Positions 42,057-50,308 of a stretch of DNA of 64,000 nucleotides are shown one piece after another. A program made the translations under genes and the position numbers. Every line of letters starts with the position of its first letter. Position 1 is the first letter of the stretch. This DNA is from Prevotella sp. (GTDB taxonomy: Bacteria; Bacteroidota; Bacteroidia; Bacteroidales; Bacteroidaceae): the NCBI GenBank assembly GCA_017475005.1, contig JAFVGI010000066.1, positions 1 through 64,000 on the forward strand. Reading direction: 5' to 3'. The notes under the pieces were generated by a model, which was given only the letters and a program-made list of their open reading frames with translations, had not been told where the DNA came from and searched no databases.

Positions 42057-44016
42057 TTTGTCGGCTTTTTAAATGTTGGGCGGTAATCCTGCCGCGTGTC
42101 ACGTATTCGATATGTGATGGCAGGTCACCATATGTTGTAATGAAATTGTCGATGGTAGATGGTGATGTAAACACCACGCGCTGGATGTTTGACAGATTGA
42201 TGCGTCGGACATAACGGGGGTACACATTATGATATACCGTGAGTATCTTGACATCAAAACCTAATGCTTTGATACCCTCCGGAATAATATCGAGAGCAAG
42301 ATCAGAGCGTGGTATGAGTACCCGTCCGCGAGGCTGGCGGCTGAAATAGTCAATGACTCCGTAGCTGTCGTCTATCTCCGTCTGCTCCACATTCTCTGCT
42401 CCTGCGGTCTTCAGGGCTTGTGTCGTAGATGGGCCTATCGAAACAATTCGTCCCGCGAAGCCGCCCTTCCAATGTTTCACGGCATAGCGGCTGGTGAATA
42501 GCAGGTAGTCATAACTCTCGCGAGGTGGCACTGCATAGTCGATGGGCTTTATCTCTATCAATGGCGTATGGATGTAGTCGGGATTGGGACACACCAAACC
42601 TGTATAGAGTGTCCTGCGGATATTTGAGGCACCCTGATGGCGGAGTCTCGCTACGTCGCCAACCAATGCGATGACTGGAAGTTTGACCTTTCTTTTAGTC
42701 GCTTCGCTTTGTAAAAGCGTTCCGTAGGGCCGAGCGGATCTTTGACCTTTGACCTCAGACCTCAGACCTTCGACTGTTGTCTCAAAGGTTTCTTCGTCGG
42801 GAAGTGATACATTATGTACCAGCAATACCGGTGTAGTGTCTGCCCACCCTTCTGCCTGTAGTGCCTCACCTATCTGTGCCAGCCGTGCGCCACCCATGTA
42901 ATAGACAATCGTCTCGGTATTGGGGACAATGGGCTGTGCGGAATGTCCATTCACGAAAGCCACACTGGAACTGATGCCTCTTTGTGTCAGGCTGACTCCT
43001 GTGGTAGCAGCTAATGCCGATGCTGTCGTAATGCCGGGAATAACGGACACCTCTACAAGGTTACTCTGCAGGTATTCTATCTCTTCTCCTGCATGTCCGA
43101 ACACCATAGGGTCGCCTCCTTTCAGGCGAACGACTTCCTTGCCTTCCCTGGCAGCCTTGAGCAGCAAGCGATTTATGTCGTCTTGTTCTGCATGGTGGCA
43201 ACCGCTACGCTTTCCGACATAGTATTTCTCTGCACTCAACGTATCGAGAAAGTCTTTTCCTATCAGGTCGTCGTAGAAGATGATGTCGGCATCTTGCAGT
43301 GCCTTGACAGCCTTGACAGTCAACAGTTCAGGGTCTCCGGGACCGAAGCCCACAAGTGTCACCTTTCCCTGACGATGCAAAACATCCTCGCGCTTGAAGA
43401 CTGTCTTCAGTTCTTCCCTACCCCGCAAAGCAGTGATAGCCAGATACCCTTGCAGCGGATGTGTCTCGAAGGGCAGCACCTCGCTGATGTCATTCTCCAT
43501 TCCTAACCTCTTCAGGGCACAGGTGGCAACGATGGCAGCATCAATCTTACCATCGCGTACCTGACTGACGCGTTCTTCTATGCAGCCTCGGATGCCTACG
43601 ACCTTCAAATCGGGACGCAGGGCCAGCAATTCCTTGCGGCGCATTGCAGAACTGGTACCAACGGTACTGCCTGCCGGCAACTGTTCTAATGTCAGGTGGT
43701 CGCGGCTTACGAGTGAATCGCTCTGGTCGAACGGAGGGAACAACGCTATCACCTCCAACCTTTCATCCAACGGATAAGGCAGGTCTTTGGCGGAGTGTAT
43801 GGCAATGTCGGCACGCTTGCTGATTAGGGCTTCGTCAAGTTCCCGCGTGAACATATCGGCAGGTGCCTCGCCGTCAAGCAGCGAAATGTGCTGGTGCCGG
43901 TCACCATACGACGACAGTGTCTCCAGACGATAGTCTATCTCCGGAAACTTCTCCATCGCCTCTCTGACCTGTAATTGCGAGAGGGGGCTTTGTCGTGCTA
44001 TAATCCGTATGCTCAT
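42010..44016 (-). CDS. Trifunctional fusion: HemC-like (truncated), uroporphyrinogen-III methyltransferase, HemD
   Basis: 668 aa. Residues 1-about 208 are hydroxymethylbilane synthase domains 1 and 2 (IIARQSPLSQLQV, HSAKDLP, GTSSAMRRKELL, GIRGCIEERV). The third HemC domain, which holds the cysteine binding the dipyrromethane primer, is absent; the chain passes straight to SUMT (218-about 458: VGFGPGDPELLTVKA, RLKGGDPMVFGHAGEE, VIPGITTASALAATTG, YYMG). Residues about 462-668 are uroporphyrinogen-III synthase (LLFTSRYAVKHW, VFTSPSTIDNF). A repeat-derived segment (about 417-443) interrupts the end of SUMT. The gene would turn porphobilinogen into precorrin-2, the siroheme precursor. How the HemC part works without its usual cofactor domain is unclear. 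Confidence 0.88.
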   Translation of the reverse strand: MSIRIIARQSPLSQLQVREAMEKFPEIDYRLETLSSYGDRHQHISLLDGEAPADMFTRELDEALISKRADIAIHSAKDLPYPLDERLEVIALFPPFDQSDSLVSRDHLTLEQLPAGSTVGTSSAMRRKELLALRPDLKVVGIRGCIEERVSQVRDGKIDAAIVATCALKRLGMENDISEVLPFETHPLQGYLAITALRGREELKTVFKREDVLHRQGKVTLVGFGPGDPELLTVKAVKALQDADIIFYDDLIGKDFLDTLSAEKYYVGKRSGCHHAEQDDINRLLLKAAREGKEVVRLKGGDPMVFGHAGEEIEYLQSNLVEVSVIPGITTASALAATTGVSLTQRGISSSVAFVNGHSAQPIVPNTETIVYYMGGARLAQIGEALQAEGWADTTPVLLVHNVSLPDEETFETTVEGLRSEVKGQRSARPYGTLLQSEATKRKVKLPVIALVGDVARLRHQGASNIRRTLYTGLVCPNPDYIHTPLIEIKPIDYAVPPRESYDYLLFTSRYAVKHWKGGFAGRIVSIGPSTTQALKTAGAENVEQTEIDDSYGVIDYFSRQPRGRVLIPRSDLALDIIPEGIKALGFDVKILTVYHNVYPRYVRRINLSNIQRVVFTSPSTIDNFITTYGDLPSHIEYVTRGRITAQHLKSRQNEKIQNIQDRPDHTG
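42741..42774. repeat. In-frame TTTGACCTCAGACC repeat
   Basis: TTTGACCTTTGACCTCAGACC-type units encode GLRSEVKGQRS between two conserved SUMT blocks; related to the GGTCAAAGGTC units at 664. Confidence 0.7.
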
Positions 44017-44948
44017 ATTACGTCTTTCATTTTTTGTCCTTCATCCTTCTTCCATCTTACTTCTTCCTTCGTACGAAGTTTTCTCCTGCGAAGGATATCC
44101 TGCAGTTCTGCGATTTCTTCTTCTATGATAGCCTCGGCATGCGCTATCTCGCTCTGGCGCACAGAGATATTTTTGCGAACACGCTGCTCCACATCACGTA
44201 TGTTATAAAGGGTGACATTGGGTAGTCTGCCGACACTCGGAGCGATGTCACGGGGAAAGGCCAAATCGATGGCAAGCAGTGACTTGTTTACAGGCAAATC
44301 GTCTGCTTGTATCAAAGCATGTGGTGCGGAGGTGGCACTGATGAGGATATCTGTGTCTGCGAGGAAACGCTGTTTGTCGTGCAACTGATACACCTCTATA
44401 CCCAATGGATCTGCCAGCGCGTGTGCCTTTATCTGACTGCGGTTGGCAAGAAATACGAGCCGCGCCCCTTTGTTCTTCAGGAATTTCAGGATGTCGGACG
44501 TCAGTTTGTTGACACCGATGATGGTAATGCGGCTCTTACTCAGATCGATATGCTCCTGCTGCATTATCTCTATAGCAGCCAGCGAATGGCTCACAGCGCC
44601 GCGTGATATCTCTGTCTCAGTACGGACACGTTTCCCTACTTGCAAAGCGCAGGCAAAGAGTTTATTCATCTCAGCACTGAGTCGATACAGGCTCATAGCC
44701 TGCTGATAGCATTCCTTCACCTGTCCCTGAACCGCCTTTTCGCCTATCAGGGCCGATTCGAGTCCCGACGTTACGCGAAACAGATGTCGGGCCACATCGT
44801 CAGGAACATCGCCGTCACCATAGTATAGCTCCACACGATTGCATGTCTGCAGCAGTACCGACCCTGCTGGACGGCACAACCCGCGAAAGTATGCTTCGCG
44901 CTCTTCTAACGATGTATTTTGTTGGTTAACTGATTTGTATGCTATCAT
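44013..44948 (-). CDS. hemA: Glutamyl-tRNA reductase (short form)
   Basis: First committed step of the C5 route; NADPH reduces glutamyl-tRNA to glutamate-1-semialdehyde. 311 aa: catalytic Cys in LLQTCNRVELYYG (residues about 32-44), SALIGEKAVQGQVKECYQ, ISRGAVSHSLAAIEI, NADPH domain with ITIIGVNKLTSDIL, IDLAFPRDIAPSV. The long spinal helix is present but the C-terminal dimerisation domain is missing (family length is often above 400 aa). The last 15 or so residues (TKEEVRWKKDEGQKMKDVI) come from a CTTCATCCTTCTTCC repeat. It overlaps the precorrin-2 dehydrogenase by 23 nt and the fusion gene by 4 nt. Confidence 0.9.
   Translation of the reverse strand: MIAYKSVNQQNTSLEEREAYFRGLCRPAGSVLLQTCNRVELYYGDGDVPDDVARHLFRVTSGLESALIGEKAVQGQVKECYQQAMSLYRLSAEMNKLFACALQVGKRVRTETEISRGAVSHSLAAIEIMQQEHIDLSKSRITIIGVNKLTSDILKFLKNKGARLVFLANRSQIKAHALADPLGIEVYQLHDKQRFLADTDILISATSAPHALIQADDLPVNKSLLAIDLAFPRDIAPSVGRLPNVTLYNIRDVEQRVRKNISVRQSEIAHAEAIIEEEIAELQDILRRRKLRTKEEVRWKKDEGQKMKDVI
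44027..44070. repeat. CCTTCATCCTTCTTCC repeat forming the HemA C-terminus
   Basis: Pyrimidine-rich degenerate units on the plus strand; same family as 4551-4592 and the btuC start. Confidence 0.6.
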
Positions 44949-45381
44949 GCTCTATACTTTCTTTTATTCTGTCTCTCACCCTGATGCTTCGCTTGACATC
45001 CTTACTGTCTGAGGCGACGCTGATTGTCAAATCGCCATTGCGATAAATGGCTGGCGAGGTAAAGTCACATTCGGCAGGCGAATCACAGACGCTTGTCAGG
45101 ATGCCGCGTTGCCGGGCCAGAGAATGGATGTGGTGGTTCAACTCGTGGTTGCCGGTGCAAACAAAGAGTAGGGTCACACCGTCCAAGTCGCTTTCTGCAA
45201 AGTCACGTTCTTCCCAGCTGAATGGCAGCGCCTTGATGCCATCGCTCATCTCGGGGGCAATGACTGTGGCACGCTCGGTAAAGCGACTCAATATTGTCGC
45301 CTTATGAGTAGCCACCTTGCCGCCGCCGACTATCAGTATGCGAGCATCACTAATGCGTATGTTAATAGGAAGAAAATCCAC
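44926..45381 (-). CDS. Precorrin-2 dehydrogenase (siroheme synthase N-terminal domain)
   Basis: 151 aa, Met8/SirC/CysG-N family: oxidises precorrin-2 to sirohydrochlorin with NAD and may insert iron. MDFLPINIRISDARILIVGG GK-type Rossmann start (IVGGGKVATHK), LLFVCTGNHELN, VCDSPAECDFTSPAIYRNGD and ISVASDSKDVKRSIRVRDRI. It starts with GTG. No separate chelatase is present in this window, so this protein may do both steps (inference). Confidence 0.88.
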   Translation of the reverse strand: MDFLPINIRISDARILIVGGGKVATHKATILSRFTERATVIAPEMSDGIKALPFSWEERDFAESDLDGVTLLFVCTGNHELNHHIHSLARQRGILTSVCDSPAECDFTSPAIYRNGDLTISVASDSKDVKRSIRVRDRIKESIEHDSIQIS

Positions 45382-45392
45382 TTTTCAATAAA

Positions 45393-45426
45393 CTCTTACC
45401 TCTCACCTCTTACCTCTCACTTCTTC
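45393..45426. repeat. CTTACCTCTCACCTCTTACC repeat
   Basis: Three units of a TTACCTCTCACC-type repeat between the sulfite reductase and precorrin-2 dehydrogenase, reaching into the last codons of the former. Confidence 0.65.
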
Positions 45427-47747
45427 CTTATCACCACTTTCCAGTAATCGTCCACCTTTTCAGTAGAAAGAACCTCATGCCCTTCCTGACGCACACTGCC
45501 TGGCACGTTCTGTATTGGCTGCCCATCATCAAGCAGTATCTCCAACAGCTGTCCGCTCTGCATAGTGGAGAGTTCTATCTTCGTCTTCACGAAATTCATC
45601 GGACACGCCACACCTCTAAGGTCTTTTTTGAGAGAAGAGGAATCCCCTCCCTTACCCTCCGGAGGTAGGGAGTCTCCACTTTGGGGAGATTTAGAGGGGG
45701 GCACCTTAAACTGCAGCGAGTCATCCATTGAGGCATACAGCTCATTCACCTTTGCTGCCAACGCGTCTATCTGCTCTCGGTCGTTTGACAACGATTCAGC
45801 ATGACGGGCCTTCTCGACAATAGTCTTGAAACCAGCATTCACAATGCCGGCATTGATAAACAGCTCTTCAAAGTTGGTATATACTTCGTCGTCCGTACGA
45901 GGGTCGGCACCACGGGTGACGAGCAACATACGGGAAGCAGAGAATACTATGTCACGCAGCAGTTGTTCCTCGTCGACACCCGGCTGTGCCAATGCTGCCT
46001 GCTTTTCCTTGATGGTGGCCTGATCCAGTTCTATGATGTCGAACAGACCTGCAGAACATTCGGCCTTGCCGTGACTGGTCAACGAGAATACTTCTTCGGC
46101 ACCCCAGTCGAAGTAATGGTTCTTGTCATCCTCAAACGAAGGCACATCCCGATAGCGGGCAATCAACTCCTTGATAACATCGGCACCCTCTTTGCGTACA
46201 AAGGCATCGTAACTGTCATACTGGTCTTTCACCGTGAGGTAATGGCCCAGATAATCAACTACGAACTGCGGTATGTCTCTTGCTGCCAGATAGCCAAGGG
46301 CCTCTGCCAGTTCTGTCTTGCCGTTTACGCGAGCCCATACGGTATATGCCGGATAAGGATGGTCTCCTACTCTGCCGATACGTCCGCTGAAGCCCAAGTC
46401 GCTCCACGCATTCTGGGCACACGAGTTAGAGCAGCCGTTGATATTTATCTTCAGGTCGGGCAGTTTGTCGAGGTCCAGTGTGCTTTTCTCCAACTGTCTG
46501 CGAATACCCTTTACCAATCCCTTTGGCAGACAGATGCCCAAGCGGCAGGTGTCGGCGCCGGTACATGATGTGAGGTTATTGAGTATGACAGGCACATCGA
46601 GCGACAGACCCAATGACTTGAAGAACTGATAGACATTTGGCAGATACGCCTCTGGAATATTTCGCAGCTGCATATTCTGACGTGGCGTGAAGCGGATGAC
46701 GTCATTGCCAAATTCCTTCAGGAAGTCTGCTATCTTTTCAAAGACATCGGGGGACGTATTGCCATGCAGGAACGGTATAACGGCGTAGAAGCCTTCGCCT
46801 ACGCTCTGCTTTTGTGCATAGCGCTGCTTCCATGTAGCAAATGCCTCACTCTCGTCCACTACAGGAGCAAATGACGGCTTTTTATATTCCTGCTGTAACA
46901 GGGCCGGCGTAAAGTCCAGCGTCTCATCGTCAACCAGTTTGTCATACTCCTCCTTATAGAGTCTCCGCGTCTCTTCCTCGCCGTTCTTGTAAAATATATA
47001 ACGTATGCGAGCCTTATGACGGTTCTTTCTGTTGCCGTTCAGGTTAAAGAAGTTCTTTGCAGCCTTTGCCGCACGGAACAGGTCTTTCTCGGGCAGGAAG
47101 TCGAACACCTGCCACCCCTTGTGCGGATTGCTCGCCACACTACCGCCCAGCAGCACCCTGAAGCCACGCTGTCCGCCCCTTATCTGCGGAATAAGTCCTA
47201 GGTCTGCCACTAGTGAGAAGTTAGCATCTTCCTCATTCATGTCGAAGGCAATCTTCAGCTTTCGGGGCATTGACCACGAATCCTTCTCGGCAATCAGTCG
47301 CGTTGTCAGTCCTATGGCATATGGATAGGGGTCGAAAGTCTCCCGGCTGCTGATGCCTCCCAGCTCGTTCACCAGCATGTTGCGTACGGTATTTCCGCCG
47401 CCGCCCTGTGTGGCAAGGCCTGCTTCCTTCAGTGCAAGTAGCGCCTCGGTAGCCTGGTCGATGCTCACGTCGTGTATCTGCACCTCCTGACGCGTCGTGA
47501 TATGTATGTGCGAGCAGTTCACCAGCCGTCCCACCTCAGCCACACGGCGCAGCTGACGCGGCGTAATGAGTCCGCCCGTGCAGCGTATGCGTAACATATA
47601 GTGGCCGTCCTGCCGCTGTTCGTAAATACCCATCGGTACACGGTTCGATTTCAACTGTGCGCCACTTATTTCTCCTTTTTTATATTGCTCTATGAGCCGT
47701 TGATTGTACTGTATGTCTGCTGTCAGACTCTCTGGTATGATATACAT
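45417..47747 (-). CDS. Sulfite reductase hemoprotein with C-terminal helical and TusA-like domains
   Basis: 776 aa. Residues 1-about 540 form a ferredoxin-type sulfite/nitrite reductase: two half-repeats, THIHITTRQEVQIHDV-like siroheme contacts, TSCTGADTCRLG and NGCSNSCAQ supplying the four cysteines of the [4Fe-4S]-siroheme site. A following helical region (about 565-690; SASRMLLVTRGADPRTDDEV) resembles a HEPN-type bundle. The end (about 707-776; DLRGVACPMNFVKTKIELS) is a TusA/SirA-like sulfur carrier fold with its CP motif. Between the last two lies a repeat-coded linker (PPSKSPQSGDSLPPEGKGGD). Reduces sulfite to sulfide; the electron donor is not encoded nearby. First gene of the operon. 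Confidence 0.88.
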   Translation of the reverse strand: MYIIPESLTADIQYNQRLIEQYKKGEISGAQLKSNRVPMGIYEQRQDGHYMLRIRCTGGLITPRQLRRVAEVGRLVNCSHIHITTRQEVQIHDVSIDQATEALLALKEAGLATQGGGGNTVRNMLVNELGGISSRETFDPYPYAIGLTTRLIAEKDSWSMPRKLKIAFDMNEEDANFSLVADLGLIPQIRGGQRGFRVLLGGSVASNPHKGWQVFDFLPEKDLFRAAKAAKNFFNLNGNRKNRHKARIRYIFYKNGEEETRRLYKEEYDKLVDDETLDFTPALLQQEYKKPSFAPVVDESEAFATWKQRYAQKQSVGEGFYAVIPFLHGNTSPDVFEKIADFLKEFGNDVIRFTPRQNMQLRNIPEAYLPNVYQFFKSLGLSLDVPVILNNLTSCTGADTCRLGICLPKGLVKGIRRQLEKSTLDLDKLPDLKININGCSNSCAQNAWSDLGFSGRIGRVGDHPYPAYTVWARVNGKTELAEALGYLAARDIPQFVVDYLGHYLTVKDQYDSYDAFVRKEGADVIKELIARYRDVPSFEDDKNHYFDWGAEEVFSLTSHGKAECSAGLFDIIELDQATIKEKQAALAQPGVDEEQLLRDIVFSASRMLLVTRGADPRTDDEVYTNFEELFINAGIVNAGFKTIVEKARHAESLSNDREQIDALAAKVNELYASMDDSLQFKVPPSKSPQSGDSLPPEGKGGDSSSLKKDLRGVACPMNFVKTKIELSTMQSGQLLEILLDDGQPIQNVPGSVRQEGHEVLSTEKVDDYWKVVIRKK
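45645..45702. repeat. In-frame CCCTCCGGAGG repeat in the sulfite reductase gene
   Basis: Contains the palindrome CCTCCGGAGG and two GGGAG/CTCCC arms; codes for a Pro/Ser/Gly-rich linker between domains. Confidence 0.7.
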
Positions 47748-47772
47748 ATTTTTTTATTTGTGTTTGCGGATG

Positions 47773-47780
47773 CAAAGGTA
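47773..47780 (-). promoter_or_regulatory. -7 box of the sulfite reductase-siroheme-cys operon
   Basis: Reverse strand TACCTTTG, 25 nt before the ATG at 47747. The nine genes after it run without another clear box to the terminator at 36763. Confidence 0.6.
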
Positions 47781-47964
47781 GGCACTTTTCTCTCCACCCA
47801 CAATCCCACGCACAGAGTATTTTATATACCAAACCTATGTGATATGCCATACCTAACGTTAATAACGGCAGGCTCGGCAACAAGACGATGCACACCTCCC
47901 GCACCCCTGTTGCTTAGGCAGAAAAGACAGTTATTAGTTTTTTCGGTCGAATATAGACATTTAT

Positions 47965-48000
47965 CAATGAGGATGTGCCTATTCTGGCACATCCTCATTG
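47965..48000. terminator. Perfect 15-bp hairpin
   Basis: CAATGAGGATGTGCC, loop TATTCT, GGCACATCCTCATTG. It spans the stop codon of the C-terminal-tail remnant on the minus strand. No T-tract. Confidence 0.55.
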
Positions 48001-48083
48001 TCATTAAGGTATTTGCTTTGTTTACGAAGGTCAAAGGTATTTTTCTTCACTCTCTTCCCGCTCAGGTCATAGACATCGTTGTC
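47979..48083 (-). pseudogene. Remnant of a protein C-terminus (Por-tail-like)
   Basis: On the minus strand, 34 codons end with a stop: NDVYDLSGKRVKKNTFDLRK and further. The VYDLSGKRV core resembles the C-terminal tails of secreted Bacteroidota proteins. Its upstream part is cut exactly where the duplicated adenosyltransferase fragment begins. The 47748-48272 spacer otherwise holds the operon promoter, two hairpins and the duplicated block; 47800-47960 shows nothing I recognise. Confidence 0.5.
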
Positions 48084-48193
48084 ATTCCCTTATCACCTGT
48101 TTTTGTATATATCTTCATTGCGGGGACAAAATTACGATTAAACGAGCAAAAAACCAAATTTTTATTTGAGTTTTTTCGAGTGAGAGTAGTTTC
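48081..48193 (-). pseudogene. Duplicated promoter and first 13 codons of the cobalamin adenosyltransferase
   Basis: Matches 30721-30834 over 113 bp with about four differences (one 1-bp deletion). It contains the AATCGTAATTTTG promoter, the ATG at 48116-48118 and codons for MKIYTKTGDKGMT; then the frame runs into foreign sequence and stops after 18 residues (TMSMT, stop). Confidence 0.8.
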
Positions 48194-48210
48194 GACGAAG
48201 TCAAAGGTAC

Positions 48211-48246
48211 GAAAAATTCCGTACTCCCCAAAGAAAGTACGGAAAA
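48211..48246 (-). terminator. Terminator of the S41 peptidase gene
   Basis: TTCCGTACT (48217-48225) and AGTACGGAA (48236-48244) followed on the minus strand by TTTTT. Confidence 0.65.
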
Positions 48247-48272
48247 AATTTCGCTAAACGTTAACCGTTATT

Positions 48273-50243
48273 TCACTTCATCTTCTTGGCTACCCACAGC
48301 ACCCACGGGTCAATATTGTCCGTGAGCTGCTCTGGGTAAGGCAGAGGGATAATGACATCGGGCTTGTGGCCGGGGTTCTTCTCCCTGCACAAGTCCTCAA
48401 AGATGTCATCAACAGTCATTGGATATGTCAATGATATATTGCTGTGGGGCAAACGTATGGTGTTGACATTGCCGGTCTGGTCACAACCATTGGTACGTTC
48501 ACGACCATAGACCTTGACGCGACTCTTGGGGTATTCACGAATCCACCTCACAGGCGATTCGCCGGCACTGGCGGTGTAGTTGTCAATGATGATAGCCCCT
48601 TTCTTCACAATTGCTGTTCTCTCCATACTTCCCTTAGGCCATGTCAGCCAGTTGATGAGACTGCCCTCCCGGATTACAAGAGCCTCTTTCATCACATCTT
48701 GGTGATAGCTGCCCGGCATTGCCTCGCAGTACTTCTTCAGTCTGCGGTTATTCTCAGTGCTTACCATATATAAACACTTAAAATCCTTCTCCATATTGCC
48801 TTCGCACATCAGCCATGTAAACAGCATACTGATGTGGTCGCTACCGCCTCCGTTGCCGCGAAGGTCGAGGATAAGGTATTTACAACCCGACTGCTTGAAC
48901 TCGGCTTCCTTTTTCTCCATCCATTCGTCGGTCGGCACATCTCCCATGCATGACGGCAGACGCAGCAGATAGGTCTCGTCATCCACCTTGCAGCCAACTG
49001 GTTCAGGAGCATAGTTAGGGATAAGTTTTCTGTAATTAACGATAACATCCTTCTCCATATTCCAGAAGGTTTGCGACGAGCAATTAGTATGGCGGTCGAA
49101 GTTTTTGTAGAACCAGAACACGTAACGGCTTACGGCCTCATCGCTTGTTATCTCGCCACGCATCAGCTGCGACAAGAGTGAGTCTTTCATGGCCTTATAT
49201 TCACCCTCAAAACCACACTTCATCAGAACAGGGAAGATGGCGTTGTTATGCTCGTTGGCATTAATGCAATAATCAAAAGTTTCAAAAGCCAAGCGGATGG
49301 AGTCTGGCTGAGAGCCATATTTCTCCGCGAAGCCGTCAACCATGAAGCGTGAGATATCCTTCGTCATTTGGGGAGTATTGGTGCCAAATACATCCTGAAT
49401 ATTCTGCGGCAGGCCGCAACGGTCCCACACGGTGACAGACGGATGGCCCTCACTGTCGATAGTGGTTATGGAGATTGTCTCGTCGTCAAACCAGTTCACG
49501 ACAGATGTCTGTCCGTCAATGTCATAGGCATATTCGCTCAGATAGGTGCAGGGGGAGAATCGGCATTGCAGATTAGTCCTTGGGAAGGAAGCGTTGCCAT
49601 AGACGGTAATCATTTCACGGCTGCCGAAAATCTGATAGGTCTCCTGCCCCGCCTTTTCTATCCAATACTGCGAGGTAGCAGTATTCGTCTGCTGTTTGCC
49701 ACGCAGTTTCCACACACCTTGAAGGCGGTGCTTCTTGGTACCGAACTTCATCTGCAGCAGGTTGCATGAGCGCAGCATCACGTCGTCAGAGTCTTTCACC
49801 TGCACGTATATCTCATCAATATTCGTCCCATAAGGGAACAGGTGCTCGTTGAAGGCGCTACGGTCGTTGAACCAGCGCAGGGTGAAAGTGCTGTCAGAAG
49901 TGCTAAACAGCTGTATGCCATTATTCTCTGTCTTTGACAGCTCACCTGTAAACTGCAGCGGTTTTCCGTCAGGATTGGAGAGTCCGAAATCAATAGGATC
50001 GCTTTCGAATACCACAGAGTTATAGCCAACTGTGAGAGAATACTTGTCCAGGCAGAACTTACACTGCTTGAACTGTGCCTCCAGATGCTTGCCGTCCTGA
50101 TGGATGATTTCGGAGAGTTTATATACTCCTTTTGGCTGATTTGTCTGCGCCATCAATGCTGAAGTTGCAGCGAATGACAGGATGATTACAAAAAACTGTA
50201 TTTTAAGGTGTTTGAATGTTTGTAGTAATTTAATCTTCATCAT
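48273..50243 (-). CDS. S41 family peptidase (C-terminal processing-type), exported
   Basis: 656 aa from MMKIKLLQTFKHLKIQFFVI, whose hydrophobic stretch ends in SALMAQ (signal peptide); a longer frame to 50279 adds 12 residues without changing this. The N-terminal 370 residues are of unknown fold with several beta-strands. The C-terminal S41 core shows YLILDLRGNGGGSDH and the catalytic serine in DNYTASAGESPV, near residue 570. Substrate unknown; probably periplasmic or surface. Follows a flavoprotein gene on the same strand at 65 nt. Confidence 0.82.
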   Translation of the reverse strand: MMKIKLLQTFKHLKIQFFVIILSFAATSALMAQTNQPKGVYKLSEIIHQDGKHLEAQFKQCKFCLDKYSLTVGYNSVVFESDPIDFGLSNPDGKPLQFTGELSKTENNGIQLFSTSDSTFTLRWFNDRSAFNEHLFPYGTNIDEIYVQVKDSDDVMLRSCNLLQMKFGTKKHRLQGVWKLRGKQQTNTATSQYWIEKAGQETYQIFGSREMITVYGNASFPRTNLQCRFSPCTYLSEYAYDIDGQTSVVNWFDDETISITTIDSEGHPSVTVWDRCGLPQNIQDVFGTNTPQMTKDISRFMVDGFAEKYGSQPDSIRLAFETFDYCINANEHNNAIFPVLMKCGFEGEYKAMKDSLLSQLMRGEITSDEAVSRYVFWFYKNFDRHTNCSSQTFWNMEKDVIVNYRKLIPNYAPEPVGCKVDDETYLLRLPSCMGDVPTDEWMEKKEAEFKQSGCKYLILDLRGNGGGSDHISMLFTWLMCEGNMEKDFKCLYMVSTENNRRLKKYCEAMPGSYHQDVMKEALVIREGSLINWLTWPKGSMERTAIVKKGAIIIDNYTASAGESPVRWIREYPKSRVKVYGRERTNGCDQTGNVNTIRLPHSNISLTYPMTVDDIFEDLCREKNPGHKPDVIIPLPYPEQLTDNIDPWVLWVAKKMK

Positions 50244-50308
50244 ATATTTTTTTTCATCTAGCAAGAGTAAGTGAGTCATTGTATTTCACAGCTGCAAACG
50301 CAGGGGGG

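Noticed and set aside
47601-48257. 218-codon plus-strand ORF
   Set aside because: It crosses the 5' end of the sulfite reductase gene, its promoter, a hairpin and the duplicated fragment; no family resemblance.
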